A stretch of 64,000 bases of DNA, taken from Thermohalobaculum sp964576075 (GTDB lineage: Bacteria > Pseudomonadota > Alphaproteobacteria > Rhodobacterales > Rhodobacteraceae). This document shows, piece by piece, positions 8,520-16,811 of this stretch. The translations under genes were made by a program, and so were the position numbers. Under the pieces are notes generated by a model that searched no databases, was not told where the DNA came from, and saw only the letters and a list, made by a program, of their open reading frames with translations. The stretch spans positions 1-64,000 of the forward strand of contig CAZNTX010000006.1 of NCBI GenBank assembly GCA_964576075.1, read 5' to 3'. The stretch's first letter is position 1. Each line of letters opens with the position of its first letter.

Positions 8520-9170
8520 GCCCGCCGCCGCCCGCCGCTTGCGCCGGAGCCCCGCCGCGCCGAGGGCGAGGGTGCCGAGAGCCGCGAGCGGCAGGGTGGC
8601 GGGCAGCGGGATGCGCGCCTCCGCCCCCTGGCCGACGACGATGGACCCGCCTTGCAGGGTCTGCAGCGCCCCCGCGGTGATCGCGGCGTCGAGGCGCCCG
8701 GTGTTGGCCGAGTCGATCACGATCTTCAGCCAGCCGACCCGCCCGCCGGGGAAGCCGTTGAGCCCTCGCGTCTCGAAGGCGGCGTAGAAGGTGCCCGAGG
8801 CGCCCGGCGCGCCGGGGACGGTCGCCGCGAAGGTCTGCCCCGCGAAGCCCGGCGCGACGGTCGCCCCCGCCGTGGTGAACTTGCCCAGCATGCCGGCGCC
8901 CAGGCTGCCCCCGGGCAGAAAGTTCCCGTACGTCCCGAGACGGTCGAAGATCAGGCCCTGGCCCGTCGAGTTCGCCAGATAGGGGTTGTTCACGAACCCG
9001 CCCGTCGAGGTCACGACGAAGAAGTCGCCGGCCGGGAACACCGGCGCGGCCCTGGTCGCGGTGAGATCGACGATGGCGGCCTCGGCCGGCGCTGCGGCGG
9101 CCGCCCCTGCGAGCGCTGCGGAAAACCCCGCGACGCTGCGGCGTGCGGCGGTGGAAAGGCTGTCGGTCAT
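8511..9170 (-). CDS. Secreted protein with VPLPA/PEP-CTERM-type sorting tail
   Basis: A 219-residue exported protein of unknown function. The N-terminus has a positively charged region followed by VAGFSAALAGAAAAAPAEAA, a signal peptide. The C-terminus has the tripartite tail IPLPATLPLAALGTLALGAAGL-RRKRR: motif, membrane helix, basic anchor. This is the VPLPA variant of PEP-CTERM sorting signals, recognised by exosortase-type enzymes. The middle (30-190) is Gly/Ala/Thr-rich with FPAGDFFVVTSTGGFVNNPY and a conserved-looking FYAAFETRGLNGFPGGRVGWLKI segment. Start ATG 9168-9170 has GGAGA upstream. No exosortase gene is in the window. Confidence 0.75.
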   Translation of the reverse strand: MTDSLSTAARRSVAGFSAALAGAAAAAPAEAAIVDLTATRAAPVFPAGDFFVVTSTGGFVNNPYLANSTGQGLIFDRLGTYGNFLPGGSLGAGMLGKFTTAGATVAPGFAGQTFAATVPGAPGASGTFYAAFETRGLNGFPGGRVGWLKIVIDSANTGRLDAAITAGALQTLQGGSIVVGQGAEARIPLPATLPLAALGTLALGAAGLRRKRRAAAGSA

Positions 9171-9349
9171 CCCGCGTCTCCGAAAGCAACGAACATGTAC
9201 GAAAGTTTAATTCACACCCGCGACCGCGACAATCTCCGGGACGCAACCGAACGCCCGCCGCCCGCGCCCCGGCGTCAGGGCGCCGCGGCCGCCCGCAGGG
9301 GCTGGACAGCGCCCGCCGCAGCGCCAAGATGCGCCCCCGAGGAGGCCCC
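9171..9349. promoter_or_regulatory. Divergent promoter region (VPLPA gene / sdhE)
   Basis: A 179-base gap between divergent genes. The part at 9185-9225 (AACATGTACGAAAGTTTAAT) is clearly more AT-rich than the neighbourhood and is the likely promoter zone for the VPLPA gene. No specific boxes can be assigned confidently. Confidence 0.35.
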
Positions 9350-9637
9350 ATGACCGAGATCGCCAATCTGCCCCATCCCCCGGAGACCCCGGAGACCCGA
9401 CTGAAGCGGCTGCGCCTGCGCTCCTGGCGGCGCGGCATCCGCGAGATGGACCTGATCCTCGGCCGCTTCGCCGACGAGCGCCTGCCCGCCCTCTCCGACG
9501 GCCAGCTCGCCGCCTACGAGGACCTGCTCGAGGAACCGGACTGGGACATCTACTACTGGATCACCGGCGCGCGCGAGGCCCCGGCCCGCCACGCGCCCCT
9601 CGTCGCCGAGATCGCCGGGCTCTTCCGCGCGCCCTGA
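9350..9637 (+). CDS. sdhE: Succinate dehydrogenase assembly factor SdhE (FAD assembly factor 2)
   Basis: A 95-residue protein of the Sdh5/SdhE family, which promotes covalent flavinylation of the succinate dehydrogenase flavoprotein. The diagnostic RGxxE/RGIREMD motif is seen in SWRRGIREMDLILGRFADE (around 28-46), followed by LAAYEDLLEEPDWDIYYWITG, typical of the family's small helical bundle. ATG 9350 has CGAGGAGGCCC just upstream. Alphaproteobacterial members are usually 85-100 residues. The sdh genes themselves are not in the window. Confidence 0.92.
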   Translation: MTEIANLPHPPETPETRLKRLRLRSWRRGIREMDLILGRFADERLPALSDGQLAAYEDLLEEPDWDIYYWITGAREAPARHAPLVAEIAGLFRAP

Positions 9638-9702
9638 GCCCCATTGCCATCGCCCCTCCCCGGGTGTCAGATCGCCCGAAACGGCCAGGGGAGGACAGAG
9701 AG

Positions 9703-10593
9703 ATGGCACGGATCGGCTTCATCGGGCTCGGCAATATGGGCCTGCCCATGGCGCGCAACCTGCTCGCTGCGGGCCATGAGGTGACGGGCTTCGACCTCTC
9801 GGCGGAGGCGCTCTCCGCCCTCGCCGAGGCGGGCGGCCGGCCGGCCGAGAGCGCGCGCCATGCGGTGCTCGAGGCCGAGGCGGTGGTCACCGCGCTGCCC
9901 GCCGCGCGCCATGTGCGCGCGGTCTATCTCGGCGGGGACGGTATCCTCGCCGTCGCCCCCTCCGCCACGCTCTTTCTCGATTGCTCGACGATCGACGTCG
10001 CCACCGCCCGCGCCGTCGCCGAGGAGGCCCGCTCGCGCGGCCAGCGCTTCCTCGACTGTCCGATGTCGGGCGGGGTCGGCGGCGCGACGGCGGGGACGCT
10101 GACCTTCATGGTCGGCGGCAGCGAGCCCGCCTTCGCGGCCGCGCGCGGGCTGCTCTCGGCGATGGGCAAGAACATCTTCCATGCCGGCCCCGCAGGCTCC
10201 GGCGCGGCGGCGAAGATCTGCAACAACCTGATGCTCGCGATCCAGATGATCTCCGTCGCCGAGGGGTTCAACCTGGCCGAGAAGTTGGGCCTGCCGGCGG
10301 AGAACCTCTACGCGATTTCCTCGACCGCGACCGCCCGCTGCTGGTCTCTGAACGACTACTGCCCCTGGCCGGGCCCGGTCCCGGCGTCGCCGGCCAATCG
10401 CGACTACCAGCCGGGCTTCGCCGCCGAGCTGATGCTCAAGGACCTGCGCCTCGCCATGGAGGCCGCGCAGGCCGAGGGTGTCTCCTCGCCCCTGGGCGCG
10501 CTCGCCACCCAGCTCTACACGCTGATGGACCGCGCCGGGCAGGGCGGCAAGGATTTCTCCGGGATCGTCCGGGTGCTGCGCGGCGAGATCTGA
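9703..10593 (+). CDS. mmsB: 3-Hydroxyisobutyrate dehydrogenase (beta-hydroxyacid dehydrogenase)
   Basis: A 296-residue NAD-dependent dehydrogenase that oxidises 3-hydroxyisobutyrate to methylmalonate semialdehyde in valine breakdown. The Rossmann motif is IGFIGLGNMGLPMARNL (4-20). The substrate-binding signature is DCPMSGGVGGATAGTLTFMVGG (118-139). The catalytic Lys is K171 in GSGAAAKICNNLML. The C-terminal helical region contains PANRDYQPGFAAELMLKDLRLAM. Start ATG 9703 follows GGGGAGGACAGAG. No other valine-pathway genes are adjacent, so related beta-hydroxyacid substrates remain possible. Confidence 0.9.
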   Translation: MARIGFIGLGNMGLPMARNLLAAGHEVTGFDLSAEALSALAEAGGRPAESARHAVLEAEAVVTALPAARHVRAVYLGGDGILAVAPSATLFLDCSTIDVATARAVAEEARSRGQRFLDCPMSGGVGGATAGTLTFMVGGSEPAFAAARGLLSAMGKNIFHAGPAGSGAAAKICNNLMLAIQMISVAEGFNLAEKLGLPAENLYAISSTATARCWSLNDYCPWPGPVPASPANRDYQPGFAAELMLKDLRLAMEAAQAEGVSSPLGALATQLYTLMDRAGQGGKDFSGIVRVLRGEI

Positions 10594-10599
10594 CCGCGC

Positions 10600-10707
10600 G
10601 AACTTTCATAGAATTTTACGCGAACGAAGGTCGGAAATTAACCGCATGTTATCGGGTTCGGGTGAATCTGCCTCTTAGTTGACGAGAGAGCTTCGGAGTG
10701 CCCGACG
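10600..10707 (+). promoter_or_regulatory. AT-rich promoter region of the LdtR-like regulator
   Basis: The 108 bases before the MarR gene are markedly AT-richer than the rest (TTTCATAGAATTTTACG and GGAAATTAACCGCATG lie within it), as expected for a promoter and possible autoregulatory operator. No exact -35/-10 pair or operator palindrome can be fixed by eye. Confidence 0.4.
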
Positions 10708-11217
10708 ATGAGCAGCAGCGCGGCGATCGCCCCCGATTACGACGACGAACGCGGGGGCGATCCGCTCTCGGGCTATCTGGAGACGCTCAGTCTCGTGGAG
10801 CGCCTGCACCGGCTCCTGTTCGACGTGATCAAGGACGAGTTCGAGCGCATCGCGCGGTTCGAGGTCAACGCGGTGCAGGCGCTGCTCCTGTTCAATATCG
10901 GGGGCAAGACCATGACCGCGGGGGAGCTGAAGAGCCGCGGCTACTATCAGGGCTCCAACGTCTCCTACAATCTGAAGAAGCTCGTGGAGGCCGGCTACAT
11001 CCACCACCAGCGCTCGGAGGCGGACCGGCGGGCCGTGCGCGTGCGCCTCACCGAGAAGGGCATGGAGGTGCACCACATCGTCGCCGAGCTGTTCCGCCGC
11101 CACGCGGAGGATCTCGCCTGCGACCAGCGCCTGCGCCCTGGCGGGCTCGAGGCGGTCAACGGCGACCTCCGCGCCCTCGAGCGCTATTGGTCCGAGGAGA
11201 TCCGCTACATCTACTAG
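10708..11217 (+). CDS. ldtR: MarR-family transcriptional regulator, LdtR-like
   Basis: A 169-residue winged-helix regulator closely resembling the alphaproteobacterial LdtR group, described in Liberibacter and rhizobia as a controller of an L,D-transpeptidase gene and of osmotic tolerance. Hallmarks are VERLHRLLFDVIKDEFERIAR (30-50), VNAVQALLLFNIGGKTMTAGEL, the recognition helix RGYYQGSNVSYNLKKLVEAGYI, and the wing HHQRSEADRRAVRVRLTEKG. The start is ATG 10708 with CTTCGGAG upstream. The protein ends at 11217, and a repeat-rich tract without a convincing gene follows. Its target genes are not evident in the window. Confidence 0.85.
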   Translation: MSSSAAIAPDYDDERGGDPLSGYLETLSLVERLHRLLFDVIKDEFERIARFEVNAVQALLLFNIGGKTMTAGELKSRGYYQGSNVSYNLKKLVEAGYIHHQRSEADRRAVRVRLTEKGMEVHHIVAELFRRHAEDLACDQRLRPGGLEAVNGDLRALERYWSEEIRYIY

Positions 11218-11529
11218 GACCGCAGAGACGTCCCCTCGCGGGACGGAACGGGGCGGGCCGGCCGCGGCCGACCCGACTGGGGCGACATCCCGGCAGAACG
11301 TCCGGGATCACCCAATGCCCCGAAGGTGCACCGCGGGACCGGCCCCCTCGGGCAGCATCTTCGGTCGTAGCCGGACGACGACGTGGCCTATGGCGTCTCG
11401 GCCCGCCGGTCCGCTTGGGGCACCGCACACCCCCGGCCGGAACCCGCCAGGCCGAACAACGCCCACCGGGCCGGGCGCCCCCACCGGCAGTGCAGCGGCA
11501 AACCTCACGGAAGCTCGCCAGCCGACACC

Positions 11530-11830
11530 GGAACGATCCCTGGGGTCAGAGCGACCACCGACTCGGGAGCGATCCCTGGGGTCGGGGCGACCATCGACAC
11601 CGGAGCGATCCCTGGGGTCGGGGCGACCATCGACACCGGAGCGATCCCTAGGTTTGGAGCGGCCACCGACGATGGGGCGGCAACCGGCCCCGGAACGGCC
11701 GCCGACGATAGAGCGACAGCCGGGTTCGGCGCGACAGCCGACACCGGGGCGGCCTTCGGCCTCAGGGCGGCGGTCGACACCGGAGCGACCGCTGGGGTCG
11801 GAGCGAGCACCGACACCGACCGGCTGCGTT
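11530..11830. repeat. 36-bp tandem repeat array with degenerate flanks
   Basis: The unit is 36 bases, starting GATCCCTGGGGTCGGGGCGA and continuing with CCATCGACACCGGAGC. Two near-perfect units lie at about 11571-11645 and diverged units lie on both sides, recognisable by GGAGCGATCCC, GGGGCGG and CGACACCGGAGCGACC. The array is directly adjacent with no spacers, so it is a minisatellite-like tandem repeat. Confidence 0.75.
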
Positions 11831-12155
11831 CAGGCGGCGCAGCCCGTCCGCGCGATCCCCCCTGGGCTGCGGCGTCGGGCGGTGACCCGGCCTCGTCGCC
11901 CGGTCTTCGGAGCGGGGGCGGCGGTGTCCGGCCTTCTTGCGCTACGCCCCGGCCCTCTGTCCCGCGGGCGGCGCCGGGAGGGCGCTTGCACCTCACTCTG
12001 CAGCGCATCTCGCTGCGGCCGCCGTCGGACAGGGTCTAGGGCGGCTGCGCGAGAGGACCCGCAGCGGCGCTCCGGCAGGGTGGGGGCGGCCGTCGGCTAG
12101 GCGGGGCGGGGGTGGCGCCCGGCGGGGCCGGGCGTTTCGCCGGCGCAGGGGCGAC

Positions 12156-12191
12156 GCCCCGGGGCGCGAGCCGGCGCTGCGCCCCGGGGGC
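12156..12191 (-). terminator. Hairpin downstream of the one-carbon operon
   Basis: GCCCCGGGGCGC (12156-12167) pairs with GCGCCCCGGGGGC (12179-12191) with one bulge. It lies just past the stop of the minus-strand methyltransferase gene at 12196. No T-run is visible, so it is a terminator by position. Confidence 0.45.
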
Positions 12192-12195
12192 AGGC

Positions 12196-13131
12196 TCAGG
12201 CGGAGGCGCGGCGGCGGCGGCCCTCGCGGCGGCCGCGGGCGCCGGGCTCCACGGCCCCCTCCTCCACCGGCGGCTTGTTGTGGCGGATCCAGTCGGCCCC
12301 GTGGGGGTCGTTGTTCATCAAGAGGTTGGCGGCGCGGATTGCCTCCATCTCCTGCGGGCGCACCGGGTTCATGATCGCGGACGTCATCCCCGCCGTGATC
12401 GCCATCGGCAGGAAGGCGGCGTTGATCCCGTGCCGGTTGGGCAGGCCGAAGGAGATGTTCGACGCGCCGCAGGTGGTGTTGACCTTCAGCTCCTCGCGCA
12501 GCTTGCGCACCAGCGCGAAGACCTGCTGCCCGGCCGTCGCCATCGCGCCGATCGGCATGACCAGCGGGTCGACCACGATGTCGTTGGCCGGGATGCCGTA
12601 ATCCGCCGCGCGCTCGACGATCTTGCGGGCCACCGCGAAGCGCACCTCGGGATCCTCGGAGATGCCGGTGTCGTCGTTGGAGATCGCGACCACGGGGACG
12701 TTGTATTTCTTGACGAGGGGGAGCACGCGCTCGAGCCGCTCCTCCTCGCCGGTCACGGAGTTGAGCAGCGGGCGGCCATGGGCGGCGGCGAGGCCGGCCT
12801 CGAGCGCCTCGGGGACCGAGCTGTCGATGCAGAGCGGCACCTCGACGAGCCCCTGCACCAGCTCGATCATCTTGACCATGAGCGGGGGCTCGGTCTCGTT
12901 GGGGTTGGGGTTCGAGTTGTAGACGACGCCCGCGTTCACGTCGAGGACGGTCGCCCCGCACTGCACCTGCTCGAGCGCGTCCTTCTCGACTGTGGCGAAG
13001 TTGCCCGCCTCGAGCTCGGCGGCGAGCTTCTTGCGGCCGGTGGGGTTGATGCGCTCGCCGATCACGCAGAACGGCTGGTCGAAGCCGATCACGACGGTCT
13101 TCGATTTCGACTCGACGGTGGTGCGGGTCAT
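12196..13131 (-). CDS. Methyltetrahydrofolate:corrinoid methyltransferase (pterin-binding domain protein)
   Basis: A 311-residue pterin-binding TIM-barrel protein. This fold binds 5-methyl-tetrahydrofolate and passes its methyl group to a corrinoid protein, as in the central domain of MetH or in AcsE/MtgA-type enzymes. Seen are FCVIGERINPTGRKKL (21-36), ATVLDVNAGVVYNSNPNPNETEPP, PLCIDSSVPEALEAGL, PLLNSVTGEEERL, a DPLVMPIGA segment and CGASNISFGLPNRHGINAAF. The C-terminal 20 residues are Arg-rich. It is the last gene of a three-gene minus operon with a MetF-like protein. In some Rhodobacterales methionine synthase is split into separate polypeptides, and this is a good candidate for the methyl-folate part (inference). 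Confidence 0.85.
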   Translation of the reverse strand: MTRTTVESKSKTVVIGFDQPFCVIGERINPTGRKKLAAELEAGNFATVEKDALEQVQCGATVLDVNAGVVYNSNPNPNETEPPLMVKMIELVQGLVEVPLCIDSSVPEALEAGLAAAHGRPLLNSVTGEEERLERVLPLVKKYNVPVVAISNDDTGISEDPEVRFAVARKIVERAADYGIPANDIVVDPLVMPIGAMATAGQQVFALVRKLREELKVNTTCGASNISFGLPNRHGINAAFLPMAITAGMTSAIMNPVRPQEMEAIRAANLLMNNDPHGADWIRHNKPPVEEGAVEPGARGRREGRRRRASA

Positions 13132-13196
13132 GTCTGTCCTCGTTGGGGTGTGGGGCCGGGGGGGCGCCCCGGCCGGGGCTCGGTCGGGCCCGTGTC

Positions 13197-14126
13197 TCAG
13201 GCGGTGGCGGCGGCGGGGCGGGCGCGGCCGGCCTCCGCGGTGTAGTCGGCGGTCTTGCCGATGCCGCCGAGGGGGAAGAAATGCACCGCCTCGATGCCGA
13301 ACTCCGGATGCGCCGCCTTGTGCGCCGCGAGATCGCGCAGGATCTCGTCCGGGGTGAAGGGCAGGAGCAGCTTGGAGACGTCCGCCGCGCGGCGCTGCAG
13401 CACCCGGAGCGACGGGCCTACACCGCAGGCCATGGCGAACTTGATCAGCGTCTGCAGCTTGGCCGGCCCCGCGATGCCGATATGGATGGGCAGGGTGACG
13501 CCGGCCTCGCGCAGGCGCCGCTCCCAGGCGATCACCGGCGCGGCCTCGAACACGAACTGCGTCGCGATCGCCATCTCGGCATCGGTGCGCTCGGAGAAGG
13601 CCTGCTTCCAGCGCAGCGCCTCCATCACCGTGGCGTCGCCGCCGTCGGGGTCGATGTCGCGGTTGCCCTCGGGGTGGCCGGCGACATGGAGGCGGCGGAA
13701 GCCCGCGCGGTCGAACAGCCCGGTCTCCATCAGCTGCATGGAGGAGTGGAAGTCGCCATGGGGGACGTCGACGCCGCCGGCCAGCAGCAGCGCCTGATCG
13801 ACGCCCGCCTCGCCCTGATAGCGGGCGATCCAGTCCGCGAGGGTGGCGCGGTCGGCGATGATGCGCGCGGGGAAATGCGGCATCACCGGGAAGCCCTCCC
13901 CGGCGACGCGCCGGGCGGTGGCGACCATGTCCTCGATCGGCGTGCCCTCGATATGGGCGATGTAGACGCGCGTGCCCGCCGGCAGGATCTCGCGGAAGCT
14001 CTCCACCTTGGCGGCGGTGCGCGGCATCACCTCGATGGAGAAGCCGGCGATGAAGTCGGCGACCCCGGGAGCCGGGGCCTCCGGCGCGGCCTTGCGGGCG
14101 CTGAAGAAGTCGAAGATCTTGGCCAT
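13197..14126 (-). CDS. Divergent methylenetetrahydrofolate reductase-like protein
   Basis: A 309-residue MetF-like flavoprotein, distinct from the canonical metF at 14718. It keeps the catalytic-type Glu in GFSIEVMPRTAAKVE (28-42, compare SFEFFPPKT in MetF), the TRVYIAHIEGTP and ALLLAGGVDVPHGDFHSSMQLME segments of the TIM barrel, and a C-terminal GIEAVHFFPLGGIGKTADY. It sits between the 'virulence factor' family gene and the pterin methyltransferase, matching the conserved gene order seen in Rhodobacterales. This suggests it reduces methylene-folate for this methyl-transfer module. Start ATG 14126 has GGGAGAC upstream. Confidence 0.78.
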   Translation of the reverse strand: MAKIFDFFSARKAAPEAPAPGVADFIAGFSIEVMPRTAAKVESFREILPAGTRVYIAHIEGTPIEDMVATARRVAGEGFPVMPHFPARIIADRATLADWIARYQGEAGVDQALLLAGGVDVPHGDFHSSMQLMETGLFDRAGFRRLHVAGHPEGNRDIDPDGGDATVMEALRWKQAFSERTDAEMAIATQFVFEAAPVIAWERRLREAGVTLPIHIGIAGPAKLQTLIKFAMACGVGPSLRVLQRRAADVSKLLLPFTPDEILRDLAAHKAAHPEFGIEAVHFFPLGGIGKTADYTAEAGRARPAAATA

Positions 14127-14156
14127 GGCGGCGTCTCCCTGGGTCTCGTATGGCGC

Positions 14157-14465
14157 TCAGGCGGGGGTCGTGGCCCAGCCTTCGTTGGCGATCAGCGCCT
14201 TGAGGCGCTCCGCATCGTGCTCGGCCTCGAGGCGGGCGGCCTCGGCGGCGGCGATCTCCTCGGGGTCTCCCTCCCGCTCGACGGGCTCGGACTTCCGCCA
14301 CTCGGCAAGATAGGCATCGTCGTCCTTCGCGCCCACCTTCATCGCGCAGCGGTCGATCGCCTGCTCGAAGCGCTCGGAGAGCGGGCGCTTGGCGGCCTTG
14401 CGGCCTTTGCCGACGATGACCTGGGCGGGGATGTCGCGCCAGGAGACGACGATGAGCTGCGGCAT
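14157..14465 (-). CDS. 'Virulence factor' family small conserved protein
   Basis: A 102-residue protein matching the small family named 'virulence factor' in databases (Virulence_fact), whose function is not known. The N-terminus reads MPQLIVVSWRDIPAQVIVGK, then RKAAKRPLSERFEQAIDRCAMK and a charged C-terminal helix. The family constantly travels with MetF-like and pterin/corrinoid methyltransferases in Rhodobacterales, so a role in that methyl-transfer system is more likely than virulence. I chose ATG 14465, preceded by AGAGGGAGGTCCC. An open upstream ATG at 14555 lacks homology. It is the first gene of the operon, 30 bases before the MetF-like gene. Confidence 0.8.
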   Translation of the reverse strand: MPQLIVVSWRDIPAQVIVGKGRKAAKRPLSERFEQAIDRCAMKVGAKDDDAYLAEWRKSEPVEREGDPEEIAAAEAARLEAEHDAERLKALIANEGWATTPA

Positions 14466-14717
14466 GGGACCTCCCTCTGTCTCGCCCCGTGATGTAAGCC
14501 CCTGCGGACGGGAGTTGCGGCCGGATTTCGACACAGGGTCCGCTTCGAGCGACATGGCGCGCCGGGCGCGACCGGGCGTGTCGGTTTCGGGCCTTGCCCA
14601 GTCGCAAAGCGTCCCTTAATCTGACCCGAGCGCCGAGGTGGGGCGACCCCCGCCGCATGCGCGCCGTGAACCGTGGCGCGCCGGCAACAGATGACCGCCC
14701 GAAAAGGACGCCGCTCC
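14466..14717. promoter_or_regulatory. Divergent control region between the one-carbon operon and metF
   Basis: 252 bases separate the two start codons, enough for back-to-back promoters. The stretch GTCGCAAAGCGTCCCTTAAT near 14601-14620 is the most AT-rich part. I searched by eye for SAM-II and SAH riboswitch cores and did not recognise either. Confidence 0.35.
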
Positions 14718-15614
14718 ATGTCAGAGACCGCGACGCGCGCCCGCCGCGCCCCCCGGATCAGCTTCGAGTTCTTCCCGCCGAAGACCCCGATGGCCGCCCA
14801 GAGCCTGTGGGACAGCGTGCAGCGCCTCGCGCCGCTGCGTCCGGATTTCGTCTCCGTCACCTACGGGGCCGGCGGCACGACTCAGGCGCGCACCCTCTCG
14901 GCCATCCTCGCGATCCGCGACCGGGCGGGGCTCGACGTGGCGGGGCATCTGACCTGCGTCGGCGCCTCCCGGGCGGAGGTGCTGAAGGTCGCGAAGTCCT
15001 ATGCCCGGCTCGGCTGCACGCGCATCGTGGCGCTCCGGGGCGACCCGCCGGGCGGGGCGGGCAGCTTCGAGCCGCATGAGGAGGGCTTCGCCTCCTCGAT
15101 CGAGCTCGTCTCCGGGCTGCGCGAGGCCGGCGTGCCGGAGATCTGGGTCGGCGCCTATCCCGAGAAGCACCCCGAGGCGCGCAGCCACGCCGACGACATC
15201 GCCTATCTCAAGCGCAAGATCGAGGCCGGGGCGACGGGCGCGATCACCCAGTTCTTCTTCGAGACCGAGACCTTCCTGCGCTTCCGCGACGCCTGCGCGA
15301 AGGCCGGGATCGACGCGCCCATCGTGCCGGGCGTCCTGCCCATCGAGAATTTCGAGAAGATGGCCGCCTTCGCCGCCAAATGCGGCACCCATGTGCCGGA
15401 CTGGATGTGGAAGGCCTTCGAGAACTGCGCTAGCCGGGAGGAGGAGCGCCTCCTCGCCACCGCCATCGCCACCGAGCAGTGCGACGAGCTGATCGCGGCG
15501 GGCTGCGAGCGGCTCCATCTCTACACCCTCAACAAGCCCGATCTGCCCTTCGCGGTCTGCACCGCCCTCGGGGTCGAGGCCGTCGCGCCGACCCGCATCG
15601 CGAGCTGCGGCTGA
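14718..15614 (+). CDS. metF: Methylenetetrahydrofolate reductase [NAD(P)H]
   Basis: A 298-residue cytosolic flavoenzyme that reduces 5,10-methylene-THF to 5-methyl-THF for methionine synthesis. It shows the active-site RISFEFFPPKTP (12-23), DFVSVTYGAGGTTQARTL, VAGHLTCVGASRAEVLK, RIVALRGDPPGG, and GAITQFFFETETFLRFRDAC, then VPGVLPIENFEKMAAFAAKCGTHVP in pieces along the barrel. The length is that of bacterial MetF. ATG 14718 gives the family start. An ATG 45 bases upstream is open but less likely. It is divergent from the MetF-like/methyltransferase operon, which supports a common methionine-cycle role. Confidence 0.93.
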   Translation: MSETATRARRAPRISFEFFPPKTPMAAQSLWDSVQRLAPLRPDFVSVTYGAGGTTQARTLSAILAIRDRAGLDVAGHLTCVGASRAEVLKVAKSYARLGCTRIVALRGDPPGGAGSFEPHEEGFASSIELVSGLREAGVPEIWVGAYPEKHPEARSHADDIAYLKRKIEAGATGAITQFFFETETFLRFRDACAKAGIDAPIVPGVLPIENFEKMAAFAAKCGTHVPDWMWKAFENCASREEERLLATAIATEQCDELIAAGCERLHLYTLNKPDLPFAVCTALGVEAVAPTRIASCG

Positions 15615-15695
15615 GGCCGGCGGGGACCTTTCCCTTGCCCGCCCGCCCCCGCCCGTCCTAGACATGGGGGCTGGCAAAGAAACGGACGGCAGATC

Positions 15696-16811
15696 GTGAG
15701 GGGGAGCGACAACAGCGAGCGCAAGGAGACCGGCGCCGGCCCGCGGCGTCCGCGCCCCGTCGGCCGGCGCCGCGCGGGCGGCGGGCCGATGATCGCCGCG
15801 CTCGATCTCGGCACCAACAACTGTCGCCTCCTCATCGCTCGCCCCAACGGGCAGGAGTTCGAGGTGGTCGACGCCTTCTCCCGCGCCGTCCGCCTCGGCG
15901 AGGGCGTGGAGGGCAGCAACCGGCTCTCCGACGAGGCGCAGGACCGCGCGGTCAAGGCGCTCAAGATCTGCGCCGGCAAGATCCGCTTCCACCGCGCCCG
16001 CTTCCAGCGCAACATCGCCACCGAGGCCTGCCGCCGCGCGACCAACGCGCAAGGCTTCCTCGACCGGGTGGCGCGCGAGACCGGCCTGCGCCTCGACGTC
16101 ATCACGCCGGAGGAGGAGGCCCGCCTCGCGGTCGCCGGCTGTGCGCCGCTGATCGACCCGCGCGCCGAGCAGCTTCTCGTCTACGACATCGGCGGCGGCT
16201 CGACCGAGCTCATCTGGATCGACCTCTCCGAGGTCGCGCCGCCGGAGCGCGGCCATGTGGTCCGCAGCCTCTCGCCGGCGGCCGGCCTGCCTGCGCCCCC
16301 GACCGGCGCCCGCATCACCGACTGGATCTCCCTGCCCATGGGCGTCTCCACCCTCGGCGACCGCTTCGCCGCGATCCAGGACGAGCGCGCCCGCTTCCGC
16401 GCCATGACCGCCTATGTCGAGGCCGCGCTCGCCCGCTTCGCCCCTTACGCCGCCCGCGGGCCCGAGCAGACCCGCAAGCTCCAGATCATCGGCGTCTCCG
16501 GCACGGCGACGACCTATGGCGCGATCCATCTCGGCCTCAGATCCTACAACCGCTCCCGCGTCGACGGGCTCTGGATCCCCCGGGAGGCCGTCCTGCGCGT
16601 GACCGACCGGCTGCTGGAGATGGGCCTCGCCGGGCGCACCGCCCATCCCGGCATCGGGCGCGGCCGCGCCGGGCTGGTGCTCGCCGGGGCCGCGATCCTC
16701 ATGACCATCCTGCGCGCCTGGCCCGTGCCGCGGATGCGCATCGCCGATCGGGGCCTGCGCGAGGGGATGCTCTACGGCCTCCTCCAGCAATCGCGCATCG
16801 CGGCCGAGTGA
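15696..16811 (+). CDS. Ppx/GppA family exopolyphosphatase/guanosine pentaphosphate phosphohydrolase
   Basis: A 371-residue protein (GTG start) of the ASKHA-fold Ppx/GppA family, which hydrolyses polyphosphate or pppGpp. An Arg/Gly-rich N-terminal 31-residue extension precedes MIAALDLGTNNCRLLIARP. The second phosphate motif is LLVYDIGGGSTELIWIDLS (about 165-183), and GVSGTATTYGAIHLGL is near 268. A start at ATG 15789 would remove the basic extension and give 340 residues. The gene is coupled to rlmE by a TGATG overlap, the ppx-rlmE order seen in alphaproteobacteria. Which phosphate substrate is used cannot be told. Confidence 0.88.
   Translation: MRGSDNSERKETGAGPRRPRPVGRRRAGGGPMIAALDLGTNNCRLLIARPNGQEFEVVDAFSRAVRLGEGVEGSNRLSDEAQDRAVKALKICAGKIRFHRARFQRNIATEACRRATNAQGFLDRVARETGLRLDVITPEEEARLAVAGCAPLIDPRAEQLLVYDIGGGSTELIWIDLSEVAPPERGHVVRSLSPAAGLPAPPTGARITDWISLPMGVSTLGDRFAAIQDERARFRAMTAYVEAALARFAPYAARGPEQTRKLQIIGVSGTATTYGAIHLGLRSYNRSRVDGLWIPREAVLRVTDRLLEMGLAGRTAHPGIGRGRAGLVLAGAAILMTILRAWPVPRMRIADRGLREGMLYGLLQQSRIAAE

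Larger units (their letters stand above)
11218..12195. other. Repeat-rich intergenic tract without a convincing gene
   Basis: About 980 bases between the LdtR-like gene and the pterin-methyltransferase gene. At least three reading frames (two forward, one reverse) stay open across the tandem-repeat core because the repeat length is a multiple of three. None has a clear start with a good ribosome site or a recognisable domain. The translations are low-complexity (for example TPERSLGSGRPS, DTGAIPGVGATI or IAPVSMVAPTPG repeats). I treat it as non-coding, with a secreted repeat protein as the alternative. Confidence 0.5.

Noticed and set aside
11530..11830. CRISPR array
   Set aside because: The 36-bp units are directly adjacent with no unique spacers, and no cas genes are present.
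11315..12100. Open frames encoding repetitive Pro/Arg/Gly/Ser proteins over the tandem array
   Set aside because: Several frames are open at once, no good ribosome site is present, and the composition follows the DNA repeat rather than a protein family.
14466..14717. SAM- or SAH-type riboswitch ahead of metF
   Set aside because: No recognisable conserved core of SAM-II or SAH riboswitches could be found by eye in either direction.
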